Source: Melioribacter roseus (lineage in GTDB: Bacteria; Bacteroidota; Ignavibacteria; Ignavibacteriales; Melioribacteraceae). From it: a DNA stretch of 56,555 nucleotides. Below are positions 45,447 to 54,803 of the stretch, one piece after another. Each line of letters begins with the position of its first letter. Position 1 is the stretch's first letter. A program made the translations under genes and the position numbers. A model generated the notes under the pieces. That model saw only the letters and a program-made list of their open reading frames with translations. It searched no databases and had not been told where the DNA came from. The stretch lies in NCBI GenBank assembly GCA_020723165.1, contig DYJK01000009.1, positions 1 to 56,555 of the forward strand. Direction: 5' to 3'.

Positions 45447-46925
45447 TTAGAGATCATGCCCGGCATAAGATAAATCAAAACTTTTATTGCATAATGGAAA
45501 ATCCGAAATGGCTGTTTTTCTTAAAGCCAAACTTAATCCGTACCAATTATTGAATGACGGATCTTTAATTTTATAATGAGAAAGATTTCCTTCATCATTG
45601 GTAAACACAGTGTGAACAATTTCACCGCGCCATCCTTCAACTATTGCAATTACTCCCTGGTTCGATTCTACATTACCAAAGTTGGTTTTGATTTCTCCAT
45701 CCGGGAGATTTTCCAATTGATCGATTACAAATCTCAACGATTCATCAATTTCCATTGCACGTAAACGAGCGCGCGAAAAAACATCTCCCCCGGATAAATT
45801 AATTAACGACACCGGACTGTACCGGTAAGCACCATAAGGAAAATGAATTCGGGCATCTTCTTCAATTCCGCAAGAGCGCGCAGCTAAACCAACCAATCCA
45901 ACTTGAGCTGCTAATTCATTTTGAACGACGCCCGTGTTTTCAAACCGGGCTAAAGCACCAATTGACGAGAACAAATATTGATTTACCGCTTCTACATCGT
46001 CCCGAACAATTTGCAGATTGTTGAGTATACTGTTTACCATCTCATCATTAAGATCAAATCGAACGCCGCCGTAAACAAATAAACCGCGCCCAAACCTCGA
46101 ACCGCATATTAAAGCTAAACTATTTATTACAAGTGTACGCAATCTTCCGTATGAAGAAGCCACAAGCGAAAATCCAATATCATTTGCTACCCCTCCTAAT
46201 CCCGTTAAATGCATTGCAGCTCTCTCAATTTCTTCTGCTATGGAGCGAATCACTTGTGCGCGTAAACTAATTTGCGTTTTGCTCAAACTTTCGATGGCGC
46301 TGCAATGAGCATAGGAATGACCAATCACTGTATCGCCGGCAATTGATTCTGCGAGAACAATACTCTGCGATGAATTTGATTTCAGCAGCAACTTCTCAAT
46401 CCCTCTATGCTGATACCCTAAATTTATTTCCAGGTTATAAACTAATTCACCATGGCATTGAAATCTAAAATGCCCCGGTTCAATAACACCGGCGTGAATA
46501 GGACCGACCGCAACTTCATGAATTTCTTCGCCATCAATTTTATAGAATTGATACGGCTTATTTCCAGAAATCATATTTTGTTTTCTAACCGGTCTAAGCC
46601 AGGGGTGATTCAACAGCATGTAACCATGGTTCTCTGCAAGTTCACACTCAAAATAATTAGTCTGGGGAAATAGATTTGCGAAACTTTCGAATTTAAGATC
46701 GTTTTTATCAAACACACCGCCGGTTAAATGAATCATTGAAGATCTTGCATCGGCAAGAATCGAAATAAGTTTCTCCGGTTCGTCATTATTAAGCGGCGTT
46801 AATCCTATCATTCTATAACCACACACCATACCTTCCAGAACAGAATTTCTAAAGTCTTCCTTCGATAAAAAAGGAATAACGCTTAAATCGAATGATTGAT
46901 TATTCTGAACTTCCAGCGATATCAT
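45447..46925 (-). CDS. Ehr complex large subunit (HycE/HyfG-like) lacking NiFe cysteines
   Basis: The 492-residue protein has a NuoC-like N-terminal part (about 1-110) and a NuoD/HycE-like body (EVAVGPIHAGVIEPGHFRF, LEINLGYQHRGIEKL). A normal group 4 hydrogenase has two CxxC pairs. Here the first reads ESIAGDTVIGHS (Ala196, Thr199) and the C-terminal one reads DLSYAGHD (Ser486, Gly489), so all four NiFe ligands are missing. It cannot bind a NiFe centre by the known chemistry and is better placed with Ehr/complex I-like proteins. It overlaps the antiporter-like gene upstream by four bases. Confidence 0.93.
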   Translation of the reverse strand: MISLEVQNNQSFDLSVIPFLSKEDFRNSVLEGMVCGYRMIGLTPLNNDEPEKLISILADARSSMIHLTGGVFDKNDLKFESFANLFPQTNYFECELAENHGYMLLNHPWLRPVRKQNMISGNKPYQFYKIDGEEIHEVAVGPIHAGVIEPGHFRFQCHGELVYNLEINLGYQHRGIEKLLLKSNSSQSIVLAESIAGDTVIGHSYAHCSAIESLSKTQISLRAQVIRSIAEEIERAAMHLTGLGGVANDIGFSLVASSYGRLRTLVINSLALICGSRFGRGLFVYGGVRFDLNDEMVNSILNNLQIVRDDVEAVNQYLFSSIGALARFENTGVVQNELAAQVGLVGLAARSCGIEEDARIHFPYGAYRYSPVSLINLSGGDVFSRARLRAMEIDESLRFVIDQLENLPDGEIKTNFGNVESNQGVIAIVEGWRGEIVHTVFTNDEGNLSHYKIKDPSFNNWYGLSLALRKTAISDFPLCNKSFDLSYAGHDL

Positions 46926-48376
46926 AAATTCATTCCGAAATCTTTTGTAACATTGATAATATTCTGATAAATAACATCAGGAGATATAACCGCAATTACT
47001 GTTAGAAGGATTAAGAGCAGAATAACCGATAGATGGATAAACTCAAAACGTTCGGTACCGGCTTCCAATTGATCATTCTCGCCTTTTTTGTAAAGCATGG
47101 TAAAAATTATTTTGCCCATATTTATGAAAATAAAAAGGAGGAAAAACATTGAAGCAAAAAGTATCACCGGTTTGTCTGAAAATAGAAGCCCTTCAAATAT
47201 TTTTATCTCGCTGAAAAAAATTCCGAAAGGAGGTATTCCTGAAATAGCAAAGAATGAGAGAAGGAAAAGCCAGCCGGTTATCGGCATTGTCCTTAATGCC
47301 GAGGTAACATTTGAAACTTCTCTTGATTTATATCTGCTGTGGATATTTCCGGCGGTTAAAAACAAAACCACTTTAGTTATTGAATTATAAATTGCATGAT
47401 ACATTGCCCCTACAAAAGCCAGACCTCCCACACCGATTCCAAGCGTGATCAATCCTAAATGCTCAACACTTGAATAAGCGAGCATCCTTTTATAATTGTT
47501 AACTTTGAACATAAATACAAACGCAACAAATAGTGAAAGCAGCCCGCCGATAATTAAGATTATTTTTGCAAATTCATACGAAGAAGTCGGACGAATAATT
47601 TGTAATATTCTTAAAACACCTATCAAAGAAGTAAGGCGGAGTGATCCGGACATTAAAGCAGCAACGGGACTTGGCGCATTACTAGTTGCATCTATATCAC
47701 CGGAGTGCATCGGTGCAATTCCTATTTTAGTACTCAAGCCGGCAAAAATGAAAATGAAACTTGCCTTTAGCCAAATGGGGTTGAGTTCTTTAGCATTCTT
47801 TATAAATTCCCAAAAGAACAATTGCTTTCCTTCAAGCAAAGAACCTTTTGCCGAAAGTGTTAAGAATAGTATACCAATGAATGCAAATGCAATTCCAACC
47901 GATACAAGGAACAAATATTTCCACATTGCTTCAAGTGCTTCTTCATTACGGTAGTAAAAAATCAAAGGCGCTACACTTAGTGTCGTTGCTTCTGCGGCAA
48001 CCCAGTACATTCCGAAATGGTTGCTGAGCATTGCCGCTGAGTTGGCGGTTAAATAAAAATTCAAAAGGAGAAAATAGTATTTCTTACCTTCCTGGGCTTT
48101 GGAAGTAACCGGCCGTTTTAAATATGAGAACGAAACCAGTACAACCCAGAAATAAACATTTGAAAGTATCAAAAGAAAAAATTTGCTGAGTGAATCCACA
48201 CTGAAGAAAAAGGGTAAGTCTGCATGATAATACCCCAGGAATACGCTAAGCGATAATACCAAATGCAAGATACTTACGCCGAGGGAAACGGAGTATTGTA
48301 CGCGGAGATTCCTTATATAATAACAGAATATCGAACTGATTAAAGGCAGCAATATGAAAATAAAAAACTCGAACAT
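46922..48376 (-). CDS. Ehr complex antiporter-like subunit (HyfF-like)
   Basis: The 484-residue protein has about 13 or 14 membrane segments and the Mrp/NuoL-N motifs KRMLAYSSVEHLGLI and MYHAIYNSITKVVLFL. The Lys and Glu in these helices belong to the proton path. It is expected to translocate H+ or Na+ when the complex turns over. The order relative to HyfE-like and large-subunit genes is that of the E. coli hyf operon. It overlaps its neighbours by one and four bases. Confidence 0.9.
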   Translation of the reverse strand: MFEFFIFILLPLISSIFCYYIRNLRVQYSVSLGVSILHLVLSLSVFLGYYHADLPFFFSVDSLSKFFLLILSNVYFWVVLVSFSYLKRPVTSKAQEGKKYYFLLLNFYLTANSAAMLSNHFGMYWVAAEATTLSVAPLIFYYRNEEALEAMWKYLFLVSVGIAFAFIGILFLTLSAKGSLLEGKQLFFWEFIKNAKELNPIWLKASFIFIFAGLSTKIGIAPMHSGDIDATSNAPSPVAALMSGSLRLTSLIGVLRILQIIRPTSSYEFAKIILIIGGLLSLFVAFVFMFKVNNYKRMLAYSSVEHLGLITLGIGVGGLAFVGAMYHAIYNSITKVVLFLTAGNIHSRYKSREVSNVTSALRTMPITGWLFLLSFFAISGIPPFGIFFSEIKIFEGLLFSDKPVILFASMFFLLFIFINMGKIIFTMLYKKGENDQLEAGTERFEFIHLSVILLLILLTVIAVISPDVIYQNIINVTKDFGMNL

Positions 48377-49008
48377 TAATCTTTCAACCTCCCGAGTGCA
48401 GTTACATCAAATCCTTTTAGTGTAGAACTGATATTGTTTAATGCTATTCCCATCAGGAAAACTACAACAAATACATCGAGCAGAATTCCTAATTCGATCA
48501 TCATCGGCAATTCGGAAGCAACGGCAGTGCCAAACAGAAAGATCCCGTTTTCTAATATTAAAAATCCGGCTACATGAACAATCAATTTTTTCCTGAACAT
48601 AATTATATAAATGCCGATTACGATTGCAGAAAAACCGCTTGCAAAAGGAATCACGTTCAATTCTGTTCTCTGCGAAAGAATATTGGAGACCACAAATATT
48701 ACAACCATAGAAACAATAACAAGAAGTAAAAAAGTAAATTGTTGTATCGTCGGTTCTATCATTCTTTTAATATCAAGATCGAGTATAATCTTTTTTATGT
48801 ACTTGGGTATAAGAAACACTTTTACAACAAGCAAAGTAACCGGGAGGATTATACCGAAAATTGAAAAGTCATAAATAAATGGAATTACAATTATTACCGA
48901 TAATAATAATCCTTGCAGTTGAAGAACAGTTACATACCCTTTTACTCTTGAGGAAATTGAGACATAAAAAAGCGATAGACAAAAAAGTATGCTTAAAACA
49001 TTTTCCAT
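48376..49008 (-). CDS. Ehr complex membrane subunit (HyfE-like)
   Basis: The 210-residue protein has about six membrane segments. Its gene lies between the HyfF-like and NuoH-like genes, where HyfE lies in hydrogenase-4 operons. FRKKLIVHVAGFLILENGIFLFG recalls the NuoK-like part of HyfE. It probably forms part of the membrane arm, related to NuoK or MnhC. The call depends on both sequence and gene order. Confidence 0.85.
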   Translation of the reverse strand: MENVLSILFCLSLFYVSISSRVKGYVTVLQLQGLLLSVIIVIPFIYDFSIFGIILPVTLLVVKVFLIPKYIKKIILDLDIKRMIEPTIQQFTFLLLVIVSMVVIFVVSNILSQRTELNVIPFASGFSAIVIGIYIIMFRKKLIVHVAGFLILENGIFLFGTAVASELPMMIELGILLDVFVVVFLMGIALNNISSTLKGFDVTALGRLKD

Positions 49009-49015
49009 AAACAGC

Positions 49016-49939
49016 TCATTTTGTAAAAGTATAAATCAACAAGTTCAATATCCCGATTGCAGTAGCAAACAAAAGGTATTGCGGAATGTTCTTCATTTTG
49101 AACCGGGAAGTAATGGTTTCAACAGTTGCCAAAGTCAAAGCAAGTATAAAACTGCCTATTACAAATATCATAACACCAACTAAATAGCTTTGTGCGCTGA
49201 AGGGATAGAAAAAAGATATTTCGAGAATTGCATAGATAAATAGTTTAATGTAACCCGAATACTGGTAAAGGAATAAATCAATACCGGAATTATCAAGAAT
49301 CATCACCTCGTGGATCATCGTGAGTTCAAGATGTGTGTTGGGATCATCAACCGGCATGCGCGAACATTCGGTTACAGCAAGTAAAAAAGCCGAGATCGAG
49401 CAAATAACTATAAACACGATATACGAAATATTGTTTAGCTGGATTGAATAATATATATCATAAATAGAACTCAACCCGCTTATAAAAGCCACGCTTCCGA
49501 GGGTAAAAAAGAAAATTGGTTCTGCAAACAATGCAAATGTTGCTTCGCGTGCTGCACCCATTCCTTCGAATGAACTGCCAATATCCATTGCCGCCAGAAT
49601 CTGGATGAATCTAGCAAGTCCCAATATGTAGGCAAATAATATTATGTCTCCGTTAAAACTAATTAGCGGTTTCCAAAAACCAATAGGAAGCATAGTAGCA
49701 GCAACAGCAACGGTAACAAAATTTATTACCGGTGAAATTCTACTTACAAAAGAAGAGACAGTTGCATTAATAGTTTCTTTTTTAAAGAGACGTTTTAGAT
49801 CATAGTATGGCTGCCAGACCGGTGCACCGATTCTTCCGGTTAGAACGGCTTTAAGTTTGTTGATCAGCCCGGCAAATAAAGGAGAGAAACCTAAAATGAT
49901 CAATAAAGAAATTATACCTTGTAATATTTCTATTTCCAT
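49016..49939 (-). CDS. Ehr complex NuoH-like subunit (HyfC/HycD-like)
   Basis: The 307-residue protein has about eight membrane segments and NuoH-family motifs: KAVLTGRIGAPVWQPYYDL, ECSRMPVDDPNTHLEL and HEVMILDNSG. This subunit links the soluble catalytic part to the membrane arm. The start overlaps the end of the upstream HyfB-like gene by 10 bases. The acidic residues near the ECSRMP loop that couple electron transfer to ion movement are present. Confidence 0.92.
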   Translation of the reverse strand: MEIEILQGIISLLIILGFSPLFAGLINKLKAVLTGRIGAPVWQPYYDLKRLFKKETINATVSSFVSRISPVINFVTVAVAATMLPIGFWKPLISFNGDIILFAYILGLARFIQILAAMDIGSSFEGMGAAREATFALFAEPIFFFTLGSVAFISGLSSIYDIYYSIQLNNISYIVFIVICSISAFLLAVTECSRMPVDDPNTHLELTMIHEVMILDNSGIDLFLYQYSGYIKLFIYAILEISFFYPFSAQSYLVGVMIFVIGSFILALTLATVETITSRFKMKNIPQYLLFATAIGILNLLIYTFTK

Positions 49940-51915
49940 AAAAACGCAATTATACCATAGACAGTTATAATTATTAATATAAACCCTATGTAATACCTAA
50001 TATCGGTTTGGCTCAAGAATTCAATTTTAGAAATTATTTTTTTTAGAAATCCATACAACGGCAATACTATTTTATTATCGACAAAATCTTGCGAGTGACT
50101 TTCAAAAGCGGTTTGTTTGGGAAACGCACCTTTGGAAATCTCAACTTTTTTATGATACACTAAAATTGTTTTAGGTATGATATTGAGTTCGTCTGCAAAT
50201 GAAGAAGCTGTGTATTGCATCCGGGGTGTGATATTTTCATAACCGCAGCCCCAAGTTGCCGAGGTTCTTCTTCCATATTTTTTTTGAATTTTAACTTTTA
50301 CAAAATATAAAACAACAGCACTAAGCAAGATGGCCGAGAATATTAATGTAAGCGATAACCAATTCATGCCTATCAATGCAGAAGAATCTGCCGAGACAAA
50401 ACCACTACCGATTACTTTATTAACAATTCCGATAAAGATACGCGGATAAAATCCAATTGCGATACAAAGCAGCGATAAAATACCGAGCGATATATAATCA
50501 TAAACCGAAGTATGAAAATGCTTTATTTCTTTTCTTTCGGTTCCTAAAAAAATAATCGAGTTGATTTTTGTAAAACAAGCAACAGCTAATCCGCCTACAA
50601 ACGCCAATCCTACAACAAATATCAGCATAATAAACGGGTAATAATTTTTTAATTCTTTTGCAGCCTGGAAAAATCCATTATAAATAATGAATTCCGAAAC
50701 AAACCCGTTAAATGGCGGAATGCCGCTGATTGCAACCGAACCAATAAGAAAAAATATTGCCAGGTATTTTGCGCGGTGAACAATTCCACCCATCAGTTCA
50801 ATATTTCTTGTACCTAAGTTATTAGAAATTACTCCGCTCCCAAGAAACAACAAACTTTTGAATATTGCATGATTCAAAGTATGTAGCAGCGCACCGCCGA
50901 ATCCCAATACTTCTAGAGCCGGTATTTTATTTGCCGAGCCGATAAACCCGATACCGATGCCAATCCCGATGATTCCAATGTTTTCAACGGAATGATATGC
51001 AAGCAGACGTTTAATATCATGTTGTGCAAGTGCATACCACACGCCAAATATTGCACTTAGAATACTTATCACTAAAACTACCCATCCGCACCATTCCGGT
51101 ATTGGATTCAAAAATTGAAATGTCCTTAATATGCCGTATATACCGGTTTTAATAATCACCCCGGAAAGAAAAGCACTTAATACTGTAGGTGCTATCGGAT
51201 GAGCTTGTGGCAGCCAAAAATGGAAAGGCATAAATCCGGCTTTTATTCCGAAACCGATAAACGACAAAATGAATAATATAGGGAGAGTATTTCTTAATGT
51301 TAACGAAACGTGATAATCGCTCAAGAACCAACTGTTGGTTTGATGATGAAGTAAAAAGAAAAAAATGTATATAACAAACACTATAACATGAGATGCCACT
51401 AAATAATAAAAACTTCCTTTATGTACTTCTTCTTTTTCTCTTTCCAGTATCATCCCGAGATATGCCGACATGCTCATTACTTCCCAGCTAACCAAAAAAA
51501 GTATTGCCTGGTTGGCTATTACTATAAATTGAGTTGAGACGAGAAGAACAGTATAAGATATTACAAAACTCTTTATTGGTCTTTCCTGGTCAATATAATG
51601 CTGGAGATAAGAGAAATTAAAAATGGTTGTAGGAATTGCAACGAGCTGAATAATAAATAAAAAAAAGAGTCCCAGCCCGTCAAGGCGAATCCAATTATCA
51701 AAAAGGAGTGTATCGTTTATAAGCTGTGAGGACGAAAAAAGCGATGAGGATAAGGTTGAGATTAACCCAATTACTAATCCGATCAATAAAATAATGTTCG
51801 AGGTTAAGAAAAATTTACGTTCACTTCTTATAAAAGCAACCGGGATAAGTGCCGAAAGCTGTATTACAAATGCAGCTATAAATAAAACATTACCGGAGTT
51901 TAATAATCCGTTCAT
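49930..51915 (-). CDS. Ehr complex large antiporter-like subunit (HyfB/HycC-like)
   Basis: The 661-residue protein has about 16 membrane segments. Characteristic stretches are SWEVMSMSAYLGMIL, HPIAPTVLSAFLSGVIIKTG, KRLLAYHSVENIGIIGIG and HTLNHAIFKSLLFLGSG. The C-terminal WGCGYENITPRMQYTASSF tail is typical of HyfB/HycC proteins. It probably pumps ions. Together with HyfF the complex has two antiporter-like units; a HyfD-like gene is absent. It overlaps the EIIA gene by four bases. Confidence 0.93.
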   Translation of the reverse strand: MNGLLNSGNVLFIAAFVIQLSALIPVAFIRSERKFFLTSNIILLIGLVIGLISTLSSSLFSSSQLINDTLLFDNWIRLDGLGLFFLFIIQLVAIPTTIFNFSYLQHYIDQERPIKSFVISYTVLLVSTQFIVIANQAILFLVSWEVMSMSAYLGMILEREKEEVHKGSFYYLVASHVIVFVIYIFFFLLHHQTNSWFLSDYHVSLTLRNTLPILFILSFIGFGIKAGFMPFHFWLPQAHPIAPTVLSAFLSGVIIKTGIYGILRTFQFLNPIPEWCGWVVLVISILSAIFGVWYALAQHDIKRLLAYHSVENIGIIGIGIGIGFIGSANKIPALEVLGFGGALLHTLNHAIFKSLLFLGSGVISNNLGTRNIELMGGIVHRAKYLAIFFLIGSVAISGIPPFNGFVSEFIIYNGFFQAAKELKNYYPFIMLIFVVGLAFVGGLAVACFTKINSIIFLGTERKEIKHFHTSVYDYISLGILSLLCIAIGFYPRIFIGIVNKVIGSGFVSADSSALIGMNWLSLTLIFSAILLSAVVLYFVKVKIQKKYGRRTSATWGCGYENITPRMQYTASSFADELNIIPKTILVYHKKVEISKGAFPKQTAFESHSQDFVDNKIVLPLYGFLKKIISKIEFLSQTDIRYYIGFILIIITVYGIIAFLWK

Positions 51916-52586
51916 CGAATCTTTTCTCTTGTTTCCTCAATTTTACTAATGATATCCAGTATTTCTTTACATTCAAGTCTGTTCTCAAGAGCAAACCTGA
52001 AAGTTTCTTTTGATAACAAAAAACTTAAATGTGCAATTAAACTTAGATGTTGTTTAATTGTCTGCGAAATGAGAAGTATTATTGTATGAACCGGTTTACC
52101 ATCAATAGCTTGAAGTTCCAGAGGTTGCCGGGGGAAGAAAAAATTAATTAATGGTCTGTTCTTCCCGATCATTATCGGAACTCTCGGGTGAGGCAGACTA
52201 ATTCCATTCCCGATCGCGGTACTCATTAGTGCTTCCCTACTTTTCAAAAGCTGCACTATAATTCCCCGGTCAACATTTTTTTCAAGATCTAGTTTTGAAA
52301 TCATCTGCGATATATAATCCGCCCCGGAAAAATGACAATCATAATGGAATGATTTTTTATCGAGCAGCGTACTTATTGTTTCTACATGATATTCACTCAG
52401 TTTAACATGATTGGAAACATTGATAGGAAGATTGCGGCCAAGTGCCCACTCGATAATTTGATGCTTATTGAAAAATACTTTATCACGTAGAATCTGGAAA
52501 GGAATTTCTTTCTTCTTGATTAATTGTTGAACTTCCTTTTCCTGGAGCATAAGTAAATGCGAAATATCTTTAATTGTAAGATCCAA
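51912..52586 (-). CDS. Helix-turn-helix/PTS EIIA fusion regulator, first gene of Ehr operon
   Basis: The 224-residue protein begins with an excisionase/MerR-like DNA-binding domain (about 1-52, LTIKDISHLLMLQEKEVQQLI). A PTS fructose/Ntr-type EIIA domain follows (about 65-220), with the phospho-acceptor His133 in GNGISLPHPR and HLSLIAHLSFLL later. EIIA-Ntr proteins report nitrogen, carbon or potassium status. As the leading gene, overlapping the first structural gene by four bases, it probably controls or tunes the complex. No EI or HPr gene is in the window, so the phosphate donor is unknown. Confidence 0.85.
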   Translation of the reverse strand: MDLTIKDISHLLMLQEKEVQQLIKKKEIPFQILRDKVFFNKHQIIEWALGRNLPINVSNHVKLSEYHVETISTLLDKKSFHYDCHFSGADYISQMISKLDLEKNVDRGIIVQLLKSREALMSTAIGNGISLPHPRVPIMIGKNRPLINFFFPRQPLELQAIDGKPVHTIILLISQTIKQHLSLIAHLSFLLSKETFRFALENRLECKEILDIISKIEETREKIR

Positions 52587-52660
52587 TCTTTAATCCCGTT
52601 ATATATTTTTAGGTTAACACCGCAATTATGAGTCTGTTGCAAAACTCAAAAACAAAAACT

Positions 52661-52822
52661 TACCGTCAGTTTTAAAGACTGTGTGAAAATTCAATCTGTA
52701 GGGCGATTCGCTGAATCGCCTATGCAAACATTCATTGAATTCACAATTGTATTTGCCAAAAATGGTCGAAACATCGTTTCGACCTACAATTTTCACACTG
52801 CCTCTAAAGCAGACGGTTATTA
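52661..52822. repeat. Composite nested inverted-repeat element
   Basis: Two outer arms in inverted orientation (ACCGTC...GTGTGAAAATT, 52662-52691 and 52790-52816) each carry an inner hairpin. The inner hairpins are GGCGATTC / GAATCGCC (8 bp, 52702-52720) and GGTCGAAAC / GTTTCGACC (9 bp, 52764-52784). The whole lies in the 394-bp gap between the Ehr operon and SulP. The rest of that gap is AT-rich, with the 3'-end block at 52955-52980. Confidence 0.75.
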
Positions 52823-52954
52823 GAATTCAAATTTATTTTATGCAATAATACTTTACTTATGTAACACACTTTTAATCACCGGGATGAAAAAACAAAATAC
52901 GGTTCTAAAACCTTTTTACCCGTCCAGCTTTTTTCTTACGGAACAATTCACATT

Positions 52955-52980
52955 CTAATTCACACAACAAGTTATATTAA
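52955..52980. repeat. 3'-end conserved block, copy 2
   Basis: This block directly follows the SulP stop codon on the minus strand and resembles the one at 44647-44672. Confidence 0.5.
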
Positions 52981-54690
52981 CTAATTTCTCATCTCTCTTC
53001 TAACAGACGGTACAAAATCCTTCGGTCTGCCTAATTTAGGCAAGCCAAGAATTTCTCTTGCACGATCGAGAGCATCGTCAATATTTCCAAATATATTCTC
53101 TTCACCAACTAGATCAAAAATACCGGCTTGCGTCATAGCATACAAGGGTTGTGTATGAACGCCCGAAAGGATTATATGAGTTCCTTGCTTTTTAGCATCA
53201 TGATAAAAATCTTTTATTGTCTGTAGACCCGTTGCATCAACAGCCGGAACATTTCTCATTCGTATAATCCTGATTTTAGGAGGTTCTTCAATAATCCGCA
53301 TTTCTTCTTTAAATTTTGATGCAGCACCAAAGAAAAATGGCCCGTTAATTTCGAACACTTCAACTCCAGCCGGAATTAACTTTTTATCAACTGCATTGGG
53401 GTCCTGGACATCTTCTTCATCTTCTAATTCTCTTGTAATAACACTAACATTAGAAACTTCAGCCATACGTTTCATAAAAAGTAATACGGCTAATATCATT
53501 CCGATTTCGATAGCAATAGTCAAATCAAAAATTACAGTTAAAAAGAAAGTAGTTAATAAAACTACAACGTCACTCTTAGGACTTTTAAGCAATTCCTTAA
53601 ATGCATGCCATTCACTCATGTTGTAAGAAACAATAACAAGTATAGCCGCTAATGTTGCCATAGGGATTAGTTTTGCGTAGTTCCCGAAGAAGAGCATGAT
53701 AAGTAAAAGTGTTATTGCGTGAATAATGCCGGCTATCGGAGTTCTTCCGCCGTTTTTAATATTTGTTGCTGTCCTCGCTATGGCACCGGTCGCCGGTATT
53801 CCTCCAAAAATCGGTGTAACAATATTAGCCAAACCTTGAGCTACCAATTCCATATTGCTTCTGTGTTTTCCTCCAATCATACCATCGGCAACAACAGCCG
53901 AAAGCAGCGATTCGATTGCAGCGAGTAATGCAATTACAGTCGCCGGTGCAATCAAGTTTTTGATTAGCGTTAAATTTATCTCGATTAGGTGAGGTGCCGG
54001 TAAGTTTGATGGAATTTCTCCGAATTTACTTCCAATCGTATCAACCGGCAATTTGAATATAATCACCAGGACAGTCGATAAAATTATTGCGATCAGGGAG
54101 CCCGGAATTCTATGTGTTACTTTAGGCCAGAAGATCATAATTAATAATGAAAGCAGCGCTATACCGAGCACGTAAAAATTTGTTGTGGAAAAAGCATTAA
54201 AATATGCAATCCATTTTTCATGAAACTCGGACGGAACTTTTTGAATTTGCAGACCGAAGAAATCTTTTATCTGTGTAGAAAAAATCAGTAGTGCAATTCC
54301 GCTTGTGAATCCAACGACAACCGGATAGGGAATAAATTTTATTAATGACCCGAATCGTACTAATCCCATAATAACTAAAATAACACCAGCCATTACGGTT
54401 GCAATTGTTAACCCGGTAACGCCGTAATTTTGAATTATCCCATAAACAATAATGATGAAAGCCCCGGTAGGTCCTCCAATTTGAACGCGGCTTCCGCCGA
54501 ATGCAGAAATAATAAATCCGGCTATTATAGCAGTGATAATTCCTTTTTCGGGTGTTACACCGCTCGCTATTGCAAATGCTATTGCTAGTGGAAGTGCAAC
54601 TATACCAACTATTACACCGGCTGTTAAATCTTTTATTAATTGTTCTTTTGTTAAATCTTTTATAGTTGTTAGTAATTTTGGTTTTAGCAT
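52981..54690 (-). CDS. SulP (SLC26) family anion transporter with STAS domain
   Basis: The 569-residue protein has about 12-14 membrane segments ([35 protein letters not shown] are hallmark stretches) and a C-terminal STAS domain (about 440-550, [20 protein letters not shown]). SulP proteins move sulfate, bicarbonate or C4-dicarboxylates. The substrate here is not known. A TATATTTG box about 20-28 bases before the start, at 54711-54718 on the minus strand, may be part of its promoter. The STAS domain probably regulates transport. Confidence 0.92.
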   Translation of the reverse strand: MLKPKLLTTIKDLTKEQLIKDLTAGVIVGIVALPLAIAFAIASGVTPEKGIITAIIAGFIISAFGGSRVQIGGPTGAFIIIVYGIIQNYGVTGLTIATVMAGVILVIMGLVRFGSLIKFIPYPVVVGFTSGIALLIFSTQIKDFFGLQIQKVPSEFHEKWIAYFNAFSTTNFYVLGIALLSLLIMIFWPKVTHRIPGSLIAIILSTVLVIIFKLPVDTIGSKFGEIPSNLPAPHLIEINLTLIKNLIAPATVIALLAAIESLLSAVVADGMIGGKHRSNMELVAQGLANIVTPIFGGIPATGAIARTATNIKNGGRTPIAGIIHAITLLLIMLFFGNYAKLIPMATLAAILVIVSYNMSEWHAFKELLKSPKSDVVVLLTTFFLTVIFDLTIAIEIGMILAVLLFMKRMAEVSNVSVITRELEDEEDVQDPNAVDKKLIPAGVEVFEINGPFFFGAASKFKEEMRIIEEPPKIRIIRMRNVPAVDATGLQTIKDFYHDAKKQGTHIILSGVHTQPLYAMTQAGIFDLVGEENIFGNIDDALDRAREILGLPKLGRPKDFVPSVRREMRN

Positions 54691-54758
54691 ATGAATCCAA
54701 CTTTGATTAGCAAATATAAAACTTTTCTGAGGAATGATAATTTGAGGTTATTTGGGAA

Positions 54759-54786
54759 ATAAAAAAGCCGCCACAATGGACGGCTT
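54759..54786 (-). terminator. Intrinsic terminator of split-Soret cytochrome operon
   Basis: On the minus strand, AAGCCGTC pairs with GGCGGCTT (8 bp, one G-U) around a short loop, followed by six T. It lies 18 bases after the cytochrome stop codon and separates it from SulP. Confidence 0.85.
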
Positions 54787-54803
54787 AAATAAAGATGAAT
54801 TTT

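Noticed and set aside
45447-46925. Calling the large subunit a NiFe hydrogenase
   Set aside because: All four metal-binding Cys positions are replaced (Ala196, Thr199, Ser486, Gly489).
47496-47954. Open frame of 152 codons opposite the HyfF-like gene
   Set aside because: It mirrors codons of a conserved membrane protein and shows no family features.
44670-51915. Calling the operon respiratory complex I (nuo)
   Set aside because: Gene order and fusions match hyf/hyc, and NuoE, F, G, I, J and K as separate genes are absent.
54218-54700. Asn/Arg/Tyr-rich frame of 160 codons overlapping the SulP gene
   Set aside because: Composition is typical of an out-of-frame reading of membrane-protein codons.
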